A stretch of 60,996 nucleotides of DNA from the NCBI GenBank assembly GCA_021772055.1, contig JAETNR010000023.1, forward strand, positions 1 through 60,996. Direction: 5' to 3'. Every line of letters starts with the position of its first letter. Position 1 is the stretch's first letter. A program made the translations under genes and the position numbers. The DNA is from Blautia sp. GTDB taxonomy: Bacteria; Bacillota; Clostridia; Lachnospirales; Lachnospiraceae. Positions 7,155 through 15,825 of this stretch are shown piece after piece. The notes under the pieces were generated by a model, which saw only the letters and a list, made by a program, of their open reading frames with translations, made no database searches and was not told the DNA's origin.

Positions 7155-8038
7155 ATGTGGGCGGTGAGCAGAAGAGCAAAAAGTGATTCCCGTCGAAGGA
7201 ACGTCATTTTAAAAGAAAAACTTCTTGGAATTATACTGTAAATACTGGAAAAGTCAGACCAAAAGGATGGCGGAGTCTGCTTATGTTATTGCAAGAGACA
7301 ATCAGATTTTGTTTCATACAAGTAATTTAGATCTGGAAAGTTTGGACTTATCGAAAATATGCGGTGCAGAAGTGTATAAAATCGAAGAGATTGGCGACAC
7401 GCAGTATTTCATTTCCCATGGGCAGATCGCCAAATATGGATGGAGCTATTATTGCTTTGTTTAAGCAAATTGCAGGCCAGATAAAACAGATCCGGAGTAT
7501 CTGTCTGTGGATCATTCTCCTGGATGTACTGGTGATCACCTGGCTGACAATTACAATGATCGGGAAACTGGTAGTACATATCAGCGGTTTAAAGGATCGG
7601 ATGCAGCGGTTTGCATTGGATAATACCAAGGTGCCGGAAACAGATTATGATTACTCTTCTCGGAAAGATGAGATAGGAACCCTGAATCGGCAGTTTGATG
7701 AGATGAGCAGGACGATTATAGACCTAATCCAGGAAAATTATGTCAATGATAATGTAGGCCGTGAAATGGAGATTGTGAGTTCCTATGTGACGATTCAAAA
7801 ATTCCGCTATGAGGAAAGGCTGATTTTTGAAAACTGCATAGAACAGGAGTGGGACAGTGTTGAGATTCCCAAACTGGTGATTCAGCCGCTTTTGGAAAAC
7901 GCTATTTTTTATGGACTGGAACGGAATGTGGAGGATTGTGAAATCATCCTGTCAGGAGAACGGGAGGGGCATATGCTGAAATTAGTGATTGCAAATGCAG
8001 GAAATTCACTTTACAGGAAAGTAAGAACAGAAGTATAA
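7155..8038 (+). pseudogene. YesM-type sensor histidine kinase, degenerate
   Basis: Fragments lie in successive frames. 7155 onward gives a short N-terminus ending LLGIIL. About 7225-7464 gives a piece of an extracellular cache-like domain (YVIARDNQILFHTSN). 7464-8038 gives a membrane segment (SICLWIILLDVLVITWLTI), a HAMP-like linker and part of the kinase module (SYVTIQKFRYEERL, QPLLENAIFYGLE). The region that should carry the phosphoacceptor motif (QINPHFLYNTLD in relatives) is deleted between ENYVNDNV and GREME. The protein also stops before the G boxes. A trace of the missing C-terminus may persist to about 8085. No response regulator gene is adjacent. Confidence 0.8.
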
Positions 8039-8104
8039 TTATGGCAGTGTAAGGCTTAAAAGTGATGTGAGAACAACAGATCGAGATTCGCGGGAGGAAA
8101 AATC

Positions 8105-8665
8105 ATGAGTGTTGTAGTCAGAGATGCCAATATGGAGGATGCGGAACGCATCCTGGAAATTTATGCCTATTACGTAGAAAACACAGCCATTACATTTGAA
8201 TATAATGTTCCTGCATTGTCTGAATTTCAGAATCGCATGAAGAATACGAAAAGCAGATATCCCTATCTTGTAGTAGAAAAAGACGGGGTGATTCAGGGCT
8301 ATGCCTACGCAGGGCCTTTTGTAGGGCGGGCTGCCTATGGCTGGTCCTGCGAGATGACAGTCTACCTTGACCATACAGCACAGAAATGTGGTTTAGGGAG
8401 AATGATTTATGAGGCCCTTGAAGACCGATTGAAAAAAATGGGGATTTTGAATCTGTATGCCTGTATCGGCTGTCCCGCAGGGGATGAGGATGAATATCTG
8501 AATAGAAACAGCGCTGATTTCCATGCCCATTTGGGCTTTGAAGAGATCGGAGAATTTCATAAGTGCGGTTATAAGTTCGGACGCTGGTATAATATGATCT
8601 GGGTGGAAAAAATAATCGGAGAGCATCAGCCGGAACAGCCTCCGGTGAAGTTCGGTTTAAAATGA
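8105..8665 (+). CDS. GNAT N-acetyltransferase, phosphinothricin acetyltransferase-like
   Basis: The protein has 186 residues. The N-terminus VRDANMEDAERILEIYAYYV, the ITFEYNVP segment, GYAYAGPF and the acetyl-CoA loop QKCGLGRMIYEALE match the Pat/Bar branch of GNAT acetyltransferases, which N-acetylate small amines or amino-acid analogues using acetyl-CoA. The late HLGFEEIGEFHKCGYKFGRW is also typical. The true substrate is unknown; in gut bacteria such genes are often methionine sulfoximine or sulfone acetyltransferases. The ATG follows GGGAGGAAAAATC. A terminator lies 28 nt downstream. Confidence 0.88.
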   Translation: MSVVVRDANMEDAERILEIYAYYVENTAITFEYNVPALSEFQNRMKNTKSRYPYLVVEKDGVIQGYAYAGPFVGRAAYGWSCEMTVYLDHTAQKCGLGRMIYEALEDRLKKMGILNLYACIGCPAGDEDEYLNRNSADFHAHLGFEEIGEFHKCGYKFGRWYNMIWVEKIIGEHQPEQPPVKFGLK

Positions 8666-8692
8666 ATTTAAGGAGTTCCTGGAACTTAAAAT

Positions 8693-8730
8693 CCCCCTTA
8701 CTTTCGCAGTCTTGCAAAGTAAGGGGGACT
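8693..8730. terminator. Bidirectional terminator between convergent genes
   Basis: A 12-bp perfect stem (8693-8704 with 8716-8727) has an 11-nt loop. It lies between the GNAT gene and the convergent kinase-like gene at 8757-9515. Confidence 0.8.
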
Positions 8731-8756
8731 TTCTGCCTGAAAAGCAGGATTCTTTC

Positions 8757-9515
8757 CTACTGAAAATCGATAATATCAATCCAACGGCTGAGGAATTCTT
8801 TTTCCTCTTCAACTCCCTTTGTAAGCTGGGCAGCAGCAGCGATGGGAAGCCATTTCTGCACATACTGTTTCGCTGTGTCGCTTTTCTTACAGAAAAGGTC
8901 TAAATACAGATCCGCTGTTTCCTGATCTTTTAAAGCAAATTCCAGGTAAGTGATCGCCGCATCGCCGCTGGCATTGCCCTGGGTGGCATGTGCCCAGTCC
9001 ACGATGGCCATGGTGCCGTCTGCTCTTACGATCACGTTGCTGGGATTAAAGTCTCCATGGCATAGTTTGGTGTGATTCGGCATGGCGTCCAGCCGGGTGT
9101 GCAGCTCATAGCGGGTGGTGGCATCCACCGTATCTTTCAGGCTGGAAATCTTTCGGGCAAATTTATCCTTCTGAAGGGTCAGACGGGGCGCTGTCTTTGC
9201 ATGCATGGAAAGCTGCAGGTCCACAAACTGTTCCATGTATTTTGGGAGGTTTGCGGGATCTTCCCGCATAGTCTGCTCCAGGTTTTTTCCCTCTACATAT
9301 TGGATTGCGAGAGCCCATTCTCCGTCAATCCGGCTGATCTCCTCAACCTGAGGAATGTCCAGACCTGTTTCTTCCACACGTGCCTGGCAGAGGGCTTCAT
9401 TGAAGACGTTGGCTTTTCCGTGTTCTTTGGTAAATACTTTAATGATACGGTCGCCGTCTTTATAAACAACCTTATATGGGCGGGTGAGCAATACTTTTTT
9501 ATCCTTTAAATTCAT
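8757..9515 (-). CDS. Aminoglycoside phosphotransferase / choline kinase-like protein
   Basis: The protein has 252 residues. The protein-kinase-like core shows YKDGDRIIKVFTKE (ATP-binding lysine region), the catalytic loop LCHGDFNPSNVIV and the metal-binding IVDWAHA (DFG equivalent). The family phosphorylates small hydroxyl compounds such as choline, sugars or antibiotics. Nothing here points to true drug resistance. An in-frame ATG three codons upstream (9524) overlaps the AAAGG ribosome binding site, so 9515 was chosen. The gene ends 42 nt after the adhE ATG-distal end region, separated from adhE by a 45-nt gap. Confidence 0.82.
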   Translation of the reverse strand: MNLKDKKVLLTRPYKVVYKDGDRIIKVFTKEHGKANVFNEALCQARVEETGLDIPQVEEISRIDGEWALAIQYVEGKNLEQTMREDPANLPKYMEQFVDLQLSMHAKTAPRLTLQKDKFARKISSLKDTVDATTRYELHTRLDAMPNHTKLCHGDFNPSNVIVRADGTMAIVDWAHATQGNASGDAAITYLEFALKDQETADLYLDLFCKKSDTAKQYVQKWLPIAAAAQLTKGVEEEKEFLSRWIDIIDFQ

Positions 9516-9560
9516 GGTAGGCATCCTTTCTAAAAATCATTCAGTGTCCGGTGGGATTAT

Positions 9561-12170
9561 TTATTTTCCGTAGTAGGATTTCAGATAAAGCTCTTTCATT
9601 TCTGACATTAACGGGTATCTTGGGTTTGCGCCTGTACACTGGTCATTAAATGCCTGCTCTACCATGTCATCCAGTGTTTCCAGGAAATAGTTCTCGTCAA
9701 TGCCGTATGCCTTGATGGAGTCTTTGATTTCAATATCCTTCTTAAGCTGTTCCAGCTTCTCGATCAGCTTGTCAAATACTTCCTGGTCATCCTTGCCGGT
9801 CAGGCCTACAAAGCGGCCGATCTCCGCATAACGTGCCAGTGCGCGGGGATATGGATACTGGGAAAAGGTTCCCATTTTTGTGGGGGCTTCTGCACTATTA
9901 TAGCGCATAACATCTGTAAGGATCACTGCATTTGCAATGCCGTGAGGCAGGTGATGGAAAGCGCCCAGCTTATGCGCCATGGAGTGATTCAGCCCGAGGA
10001 AAGCATTTGCAAAAGCCATACCGGCCATGCAGGAGGCGTTTGCCATATGATCTCTTGCCTCAACATCATTTCCGTCCCTGTATGCCCGGGGCAGATAATC
10101 AAATACCAGCTTGATGGCTTTCAGTGCAAGGCTGTCTGTGTAATCAGAAGCCATAATCGAAACATAAGCCTCTATGGCATGGGTCATAACATCAATTCCG
10201 GAAGCGCAGGTAAGACCTTTGGGAGCGCTCATCATGTTATCTGTGTCTACGATGGCCATGTTGGGCATCAATTCATAATCAGCCAGCGGCCATTTGATAC
10301 CGGTTTCCTTATCTGTAATAATGGCAAAAGGAGTAACCTCGGAGCCTGTTCCTGAGGAAGTGGGAATCGCTACAAAGTAAGCTTTTTTGCCCATTTTAGG
10401 GAATGTATAAATTCTTTTGCGGATATCCATGAAATCCATTGCCATATCGTCAAAGTCAGCATCCGGGTTTTCGTAAAGAACCCACATGATCTTTGCTGCA
10501 TCCATTGCGGATCCGCCGCCCAAAGCGATAATGCAGTCCGGCTCAAAGGCCCGCATTCCAGCAGCACCGGCTTTTGCAGAAGCAAGGGACGGATCAGGCT
10601 CCACATCGGAGAAGCAGGTGTGCACAATCCCCATCTGATCCAGCTTGGCCTCGATGGCTTTTGTGTAGCCGTTTTTGTAAAGGAAGGAGTCGGTTACGAT
10701 GAAGCAGCGCTTTTTGCCCATGACGGTTCCCAATTCATCCAGAGCAACAGGCGTACAGCCTCTTTTGAAATAAACTTTTTCGGGGGTTCTCATCCAGAGC
10801 ATATTTTCTCTCCTTTCTGCAACGGTCTTGATGTTCAGCAGATGCTTCACTCCTACATTTTCGGAAACAGAGTTGCCGCCCCAGGAACCGCAGCCAAGGG
10901 TGAGAGAAGGAGCTAATTTAAAGTTATACAAATCTCCGATGCCGCCCTGGGAAGAGGGGGTATTGATAAGGATACGGCAGGTTTTCATGGCAGCGGCGAA
11001 TCTGGACACTTTGTCTTTGCTCCCGGTGTTGACGTAAAGGGAAGCCGTGTGGCCGTATCCGCCGTCTGCTACAAGCTGCTCAGCCTTAGCAATGGCCTCG
11101 TCAAAGTCTGCTGCTTTGTACATTGCCAGTACAGGGGAAAGCTTTTCGTGTGCAAACTCCTCGCTGATATCTACGGAAGTAACCTCGCCTATGAGAATCT
11201 TAGTTTCCTCCGGGACGGAAACGCCTGCCATTTTTGCGATATCGGCAGCTTTTTGTCCTACGATTTTGGCATTCAGGGCACCGTTGATGAGGATGGTTTT
11301 TCTTACTTTTTCAATTTCATCCTCTTTCAGGAAATAGCATCCTCTGTAAAGAAATTCTTTCTTTACCTCTTCGTAAACACTCTCCAGAACAGTAACGGAC
11401 TGCTCGGAAGCACAGATCATGCCGTTGTCAAAGGTTTTGGAATGGATGATGGAATTTACGGCCAGACGTACATCTGCGGTATCGTCAATAATCACAGGAG
11501 TGTTGCCTGCACCTACACCCAGGGCCGGTTTTCCGGAGGAATACGCTGCTTTTACCATGCCTGGGCCGCCTGTTGCAAGGATGATGTCTGCTTCCTTCAT
11601 TACCAGGTTGGTAAGCTCCAGGCTTGGAACATCGATCCAGCCGATGATCTCTTCCGGCGCGCCTGCCTTAACGGCTGCCTCGAGAACGATCCTGGCTGCT
11701 TCAATGGTGGAAGCCTTTGCCCTGGGATGGGGGCTTATGATAATGGCATTTCTTGTCTTTAAAGCAATCAGGGTCTTAAAGATTGCAGTAGAGGTAGGAT
11801 TGGTAGTGGGGATGACTGCGGCGATGAGACCGATGGGCTCCGCAATTTTCTGAATGCCGTAAACCGGATCCTCCTCAATGACACCGCAGGTTTTGGTATT
11901 TTTATATGCGTTGTAGATGTATTCGGAAGCATAGTGGTTTTTGATAACCTTATCCTCTACAATTCCCATGCCTGTTTCCTGAACAGCCATTTTTGCAAGC
12001 GGGATACGGGCTTTATCTGCAGCAGTGGCAGCGGCCTTAAAGATTTTATCTACCTGCTCCTGGGTATAAGCTGCAAAAAGCTTCTGGGCTTCTTTCATGG
12101 CAGCCATTTTAGCTTCCAGAGCGTCTGCGTTGTCAATGATGGTCGGAGTATGTTTTTCTATCTTTGCCAT
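9561..12170 (-). CDS. adhE: Bifunctional acetaldehyde/alcohol dehydrogenase AdhE
   Basis: The protein has 869 residues, full length. The N-terminal half is a CoA-acylating aldehyde dehydrogenase (GVGAGNTPVII, catalytic Cys253 in NGMICASEQSV). The C-terminal half is an iron-dependent alcohol dehydrogenase (GGGSAMDAAKIMW, DVMTHAIEAYVS, GLNHSMAHKLGAFHHLPHG with the metal-binding His residues). It reduces acetyl-CoA to ethanol in two NADH-consuming steps and assembles into spirosomes in characterised homologues. The ATG follows AGGAGGATATTCC. A consensus promoter and three Rex-like boxes precede it, which fits NADH/NAD control of this redox sink. Confidence 0.97.
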   Translation of the reverse strand: MAKIEKHTPTIIDNADALEAKMAAMKEAQKLFAAYTQEQVDKIFKAAATAADKARIPLAKMAVQETGMGIVEDKVIKNHYASEYIYNAYKNTKTCGVIEEDPVYGIQKIAEPIGLIAAVIPTTNPTSTAIFKTLIALKTRNAIIISPHPRAKASTIEAARIVLEAAVKAGAPEEIIGWIDVPSLELTNLVMKEADIILATGGPGMVKAAYSSGKPALGVGAGNTPVIIDDTADVRLAVNSIIHSKTFDNGMICASEQSVTVLESVYEEVKKEFLYRGCYFLKEDEIEKVRKTILINGALNAKIVGQKAADIAKMAGVSVPEETKILIGEVTSVDISEEFAHEKLSPVLAMYKAADFDEAIAKAEQLVADGGYGHTASLYVNTGSKDKVSRFAAAMKTCRILINTPSSQGGIGDLYNFKLAPSLTLGCGSWGGNSVSENVGVKHLLNIKTVAERRENMLWMRTPEKVYFKRGCTPVALDELGTVMGKKRCFIVTDSFLYKNGYTKAIEAKLDQMGIVHTCFSDVEPDPSLASAKAGAAGMRAFEPDCIIALGGGSAMDAAKIMWVLYENPDADFDDMAMDFMDIRKRIYTFPKMGKKAYFVAIPTSSGTGSEVTPFAIITDKETGIKWPLADYELMPNMAIVDTDNMMSAPKGLTCASGIDVMTHAIEAYVSIMASDYTDSLALKAIKLVFDYLPRAYRDGNDVEARDHMANASCMAGMAFANAFLGLNHSMAHKLGAFHHLPHGIANAVILTDVMRYNSAEAPTKMGTFSQYPYPRALARYAEIGRFVGLTGKDDQEVFDKLIEKLEQLKKDIEIKDSIKAYGIDENYFLETLDDMVEQAFNDQCTGANPRYPLMSEMKELYLKSYYGK

Positions 12171-12229
12171 TGGAATATCCTCCTGTTTGATGATGTGATG
12201 AACGGGTTTCCTGAATCCTGATGAATCTT

Positions 12230-12247
12230 TTGTTATTTAATTAACGT
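12230..12247. promoter_or_regulatory. Rex-like box 1 of adhE
   Basis: TTGTTAT-TTAA-TTAACGT matches 11 of 14 defined positions of the Rex consensus TTGTTAA-N4-TTAACAA. It lies in the transcribed leader, downstream of the predicted start. Confidence 0.55.
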
Positions 12248-12273
12248 TAATTATTTATCAATCTGATGGTGCT

Positions 12274-12302
12274 ATTATATAACTTTGTTAATAGATTGTC
12301 AA
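12274..12302 (-). promoter_or_regulatory. adhE promoter (consensus -35/-10)
   Basis: Read on the minus strand, TTGACA (12297-12302), a 17-bp spacer and TATAAT (12274-12279) match the sigma-A consensus at every position. The start would be near 12267, giving a leader of about 97 nt. Such a strong promoter implies tight repression. Confidence 0.85.
12285..12302. promoter_or_regulatory. Rex-like box 2 of adhE, on the -35
   Basis: TTGTTAA-TAGA-TTGTCAA matches 12 of 14 positions of the Rex consensus. It covers the -35 box and part of the spacer, where a bound repressor would block RNA polymerase. Confidence 0.65.
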
Positions 12303-12310
12303 TCAAAAGA

Positions 12311-12328
12311 TTGATAAAAAAATAACAA
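12311..12328. promoter_or_regulatory. Rex-like box 3 of adhE
   Basis: TTGATAA-AAAA-ATAACAA matches 12 of 14 positions of the Rex consensus. It lies just upstream of the -35. Boxes 2 and 3 are centred 26 bp apart. Confidence 0.55.
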
Positions 12329-12371
12329 AATAATCGTGGGAAATCGGACGATATTCGTGACAATTTACAGA

Positions 12372-12417
12372 AAAATCCCCTGCATAGAGGAGGGAAACCA
12401 TCCATACAGGGGATTTT
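12372..12417 (-). terminator. typA terminator
   Basis: An 11-bp perfect outer stem AAAATCCCCTG/CAGGGGATTTT (12372-12382, 12407-12417) is followed on the minus strand by a T-rich end. It lies 6 nt after the typA stop. Confidence 0.85.
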
Positions 12418-12422
12418 GCGCT

Positions 12423-14255
12423 TTATTCTTTGCGGAAAGCAGCTCGCTTTCTGTCTCTTGCATCCAGAATACGCTTGCGGATACGAAGACTCTTGGGAGT
12501 TACTTCCAGAAGTTCATCCCGGTCAATGAATTCAATCGCCTGTTCCAGGCTCAATACTTTTGGCGGAGTCAGCTTCAGCGCTTCGTCAGCAGAAGAGGAA
12601 CGGGTATTGGTGAGATGCTTGGTCTTGCAGACGTTCAGTTCAATATCTTCTGCTTTTCCGTTCTGGCCGATGACCATGCCGCTGTATACTTTTTCGCCGG
12701 GGCCAATAAATAAAGTACCTCGCTCCTGAGCGGAAAACAGTCCGTAAGTAACGGATTCGCCTGCTTCAAAGGCAATTAAAGAGCCCTGTTTCCTGTATTG
12801 GAAATCTCCTTTATAAGGCGAATATCCGTCAAAGATCGTGTTTAAAATACCGGTACCCTTGGTTGAGGTCAAAAAGTCTCCACGGAAACCAATCAATCCT
12901 CTGGAAGGAATGTGGAATTCCAGGCGGACGGAGCCGTCACTTGCAGTGCTCATGCCCTGCAGTTCTCCCTTACGTTCGCTGAGTTTCTGAATTACGGTTC
13001 CGGAAAATTCCTCAGGAACATCCACGTAGGCGATTTCCATTGGCTCCAGCTTTTTGCCGCGCTCATCAAAGCGATAGAGCACTTCCGGCTTGCTGACAGA
13101 GAATTCATAGCCCTCGCGGCGCATATTTTCAATAAGGACGGAAAGATGAAGTTCCCCTCTTCCGGAAACTTTAAAGCATTCGGTGCTGTCAGTATCCTCC
13201 ACACGAAGGCTGACATCGGTATTTAATTCTCTGTAAAGACGGTCACGCAGATGGCGGGAGGTAATATATTTGCCTTCCTGACCTGCCAGGGGGCTGTCGT
13301 TTACAAGGAAATTCATAGCAATGGTGGGCTCGGAAATCTTCTGGAAGGGAATGGATTCCGGATTTTCACCGCCGCAGAGAGTATCCCCGATATGAATCTC
13401 GGAAATACCGGAAATTGCCACGATGGATCCAACAGAAGCTTCCTTCACTTCAACCTTATTCAGCCCGTCAAACTCATAAAGCTTGCTGATCTTTACTTTC
13501 TGGCGTTTATTCAGGTCATGATGATTGAGAAGAGTCAGTTCCTGATTTACCGCAATTTTGCCGTTCTCCACTTTGCCGACGCCGATACGTCCCACATATT
13601 CATTATAGTCTATGGTACTGATGAGTACTTGGGTATCTGCATCCGGGTCGCCTTCCGGAGCAGGAATGTATTTCAGGATAGTCTCAAAAAGAGGAGCCAT
13701 ATTCTCCGGTGTATCCTTAAGGTCCAGGACCGCATGGCCAGCTTTTGCAGAAGCATAGAGGAAGGGGCAGTCAAGCTGGTCATCAGATGCTTCCAGATCC
13801 ATGAGAAGCTCCAGAACTTCATCAATGACTTCATCGGGACGCGCTTCCGGGCGGTCGATCTTGTTAATGCAGACAATGACATGAAGATTCAGCTCCAGGG
13901 CCTTTTTCAGCACGAATTTTGTCTGGGGCATTGCGCCCTCAAATGCATCTACCAGAAGAATAACGCCGTCCACCATTTTCAGCACACGTTCTACTTCGCC
14001 GCCGAAATCTGCATGGCCTGGTGTGTCAATGATGTTGATCTTCACCCCTTTATAATGGACTGCTGTGTTTTTGGAAAGAATGGTGATGCCTCTTTCACGC
14101 TCAATATCATTGGAGTCCATGACACGTTCCTGTACTTCCTGATTCTCACGGAAAACACCGCTCTGCTTCAAAAGCTGGTCAACAAGAGTGGTTTTGCCAT
14201 GGTCTACGTGGGCAATGATGGCTACGTTGCGTACGTCTTCGCGTTTGGTTTTCAT
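12423..14255 (-). CDS. typA: Ribosome-associated GTPase TypA/BipA
   Basis: The protein has 610 residues, full length for a translational GTPase related to EF-G. G motifs: [10 protein letters not shown] (G1), RGITI (G2), [10 protein letters not shown] (G3), NKIDRPEA (G4) and SAKAGH (G5). Domain II and an EF-G-like domain V ([20 protein letters not shown]) follow, then the BipA-specific C-terminal region with [11 protein letters not shown]. It acts on the ribosome in 50S assembly and stress adaptation in studied species. Its ribosome binding site is AAAGGA, 12 nt before the ATG. It is monocistronic, with its own terminator. Confidence 0.97.
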   Translation of the reverse strand: MKTKREDVRNVAIIAHVDHGKTTLVDQLLKQSGVFRENQEVQERVMDSNDIERERGITILSKNTAVHYKGVKINIIDTPGHADFGGEVERVLKMVDGVILLVDAFEGAMPQTKFVLKKALELNLHVIVCINKIDRPEARPDEVIDEVLELLMDLEASDDQLDCPFLYASAKAGHAVLDLKDTPENMAPLFETILKYIPAPEGDPDADTQVLISTIDYNEYVGRIGVGKVENGKIAVNQELTLLNHHDLNKRQKVKISKLYEFDGLNKVEVKEASVGSIVAISGISEIHIGDTLCGGENPESIPFQKISEPTIAMNFLVNDSPLAGQEGKYITSRHLRDRLYRELNTDVSLRVEDTDSTECFKVSGRGELHLSVLIENMRREGYEFSVSKPEVLYRFDERGKKLEPMEIAYVDVPEEFSGTVIQKLSERKGELQGMSTASDGSVRLEFHIPSRGLIGFRGDFLTSTKGTGILNTIFDGYSPYKGDFQYRKQGSLIAFEAGESVTYGLFSAQERGTLFIGPGEKVYSGMVIGQNGKAEDIELNVCKTKHLTNTRSSSADEALKLTPPKVLSLEQAIEFIDRDELLEVTPKSLRIRKRILDARDRKRAAFRKE

Positions 14256-14504
14256 AAAAATCGAAATCCTTTCTGTATATATTCCTTAAATTCAATAAAC
14301 TGTTTGCCTGTCTGATTACGTAATGTATCCTGTTTCTTCTATATTAATGCTTTTTTTATAGCAGGATACGACAATCAAGTTTACCACATTTTTCGCAGAT
14401 TACAAGGCATTGGAAAAAATTTTTTTTATTTCAGTCATAATTACCTGCATGTCCTCATAAACATAGTATAGACAAAATACCCAAAGAGGAAGGAGAACTG
14501 TATT

Positions 14505-15131
14505 ATGGCAGACAAAATTATTGAAAACAATCAGGTATCAATCATGGGGAGAATTGATACAGGCTTTACATTCAGCCATCAGGTGTTTGGAGAGGGATTC
14601 TACACGATGGAACTTATGGTAAAGCGGCTGAGTGATTCAGAGGACAGAATTCCGGTGATGGTATCGGACCGCCTGGTGGATGTGACGCAGGATTACATTG
14701 GGGAGTATATTGAGATCCACGGGCAATTCCGCTCCTACAATCGTCATGAGGAAAAAAGAAATCGTCTGGTGCTTTCTGTATTTGCGAGAGAAGTGAAGTT
14801 TGTGGAGGAAGAGGATGACTCCATTACGGTGAATCAGATTTTTCTGGATGGATATATCTGCAAACCTCCGGTATACCGCAAAACACCTCTGGGAAGAGAA
14901 ATCGCGGACCTGCTTCTGGCTGTAAACCGCCCTTATGGAAAGTCTGATTACATACCGTGCATCTGCTGGGGAAGAAATGCCCGATATGCATCTGCATTCT
15001 GTGTGGGAGGACATGTCCTTTTGTGGGGACGCATCCAGAGCAGAGAGTATATGAAAAAAATCGGAGAAAATGAAACGGAAAAGCGTACTGCATATGAAGT
15101 TTCCGTAAGTAAATTAGAGTATATTGAGTAA
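14505..15131 (+). CDS. SSB-like protein with two tandem OB-type modules
   Basis: The protein has 208 residues. The C-terminal half is single-stranded-DNA-binding-protein-like (NQIFLDGYICKPPVYRKTPLG, CWGRNARYASAFCVGGHVLL, WGRIQSREY). The N-terminal half has the same order of elements (VSIMGRIDTGF, FYTMELMVKRLS, GEYIEIHGQFRSY), suggesting a second OB fold. It ends KLEYIE and lacks the acidic DDDIPF-type tail that housekeeping SSB uses to bind partners, so it is probably an accessory protein. The ATG follows AGGAAGGAGAACTGTATT. It is monocistronic or leads the next gene (102-nt gap). Confidence 0.75.
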   Translation: MADKIIENNQVSIMGRIDTGFTFSHQVFGEGFYTMELMVKRLSDSEDRIPVMVSDRLVDVTQDYIGEYIEIHGQFRSYNRHEEKRNRLVLSVFAREVKFVEEEDDSITVNQIFLDGYICKPPVYRKTPLGREIADLLLAVNRPYGKSDYIPCICWGRNARYASAFCVGGHVLLWGRIQSREYMKKIGENETEKRTAYEVSVSKLEYIE

Positions 15132-15233
15132 AAAACAGACTTCAATGAATGCGGGCTTGCAATTCCTGCCAAACTGAGGTAATATGAATTATCGACAGAA
15201 AATGTTAAGGTATAAACAACAAGAGGAATTGTT

Positions 15234-15746
15234 ATGGAAAAAGGATTAACAGAAGTATACTGCGGTACCGCAAAGGGAAAAACGACCCTTGCCATGGGAC
15301 AGAGCCTGAAAGCTGCTATTGAGGGACAGAGTGTGATTATCATTCAGTTCATGAAGGGCAAAGAAAGCCAGGCAATGGATTTCCTGCAGAATCTGGAAAA
15401 CCTGGACATCAAGATCTTCCGGTTTGAAAAGCGCGATACCTGCTATGAAGAATTAAGTGAGCAGGAGAAGGCAGAAGAGAAACAGAACATTCTGAATGGT
15501 TTAAATTTTGCCAGGAAAGTAGTGGTTACTCAGGAATGCGATGTTTTGGTGCTGGATGAGTTACTCGGGCTTTTGGACAGCGGGATTGCAGAAGCAGATG
15601 CAATGGTGGAAATCCTGAAGCTGAAAAGGGAACCCATGCATATCATTATGACAGGCCGGGAGATTCCGGAAAAACTGAGAGATTATGTGGACAGCATAAC
15701 TACTCTGTCAATGGAAGCCCCGGATTGTGAAAAAGACAGTCTGTAG
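15234..15746 (+). CDS. CobO/BtuR-family corrinoid adenosyltransferase
   Basis: The protein has 170 residues. It starts with the P-loop YCGTAKGKTTLAMGQSLKA and has VIIIQFMKG, the acidic Walker-B-like VLVLDELLGLLDSG and ITMTGRE-like IIMTGREIPEKLRDYVDS near the end. These are the hallmarks of CobA/CobO/BtuR enzymes, which transfer adenosyl from ATP to cob(I)alamin or corrinoid precursors. At 170 residues it is a little shorter than CobO (about 190), lacking part of the N-terminal helix. No other cobalamin genes are near, which suggests salvage. The ATG follows AGAGGAATTGTT. Confidence 0.85.
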   Translation: MEKGLTEVYCGTAKGKTTLAMGQSLKAAIEGQSVIIIQFMKGKESQAMDFLQNLENLDIKIFRFEKRDTCYEELSEQEKAEEKQNILNGLNFARKVVVTQECDVLVLDELLGLLDSGIAEADAMVEILKLKREPMHIIMTGREIPEKLRDYVDSITTLSMEAPDCEKDSL

Positions 15747-15825
15747 TCCCGGGAAACCGTAGAACAGACAATGCCGCCGAACCATAGGGGAGGAGGCAGT
15801 ATATATTACATAAGGAGGAATGCAA

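Noticed and set aside
8757..9515. Calling this kinase-like gene an antibiotic resistance gene
   Set aside because: Only the general phosphotransferase core is visible and the family mostly acts on other small molecules. Nothing supports a drug substrate.
13251..14315. 354-codon open frame antisense to typA
   Set aside because: It is a shadow of the conserved GTPase gene, has no recognisable domain, and starts and ends at random points.
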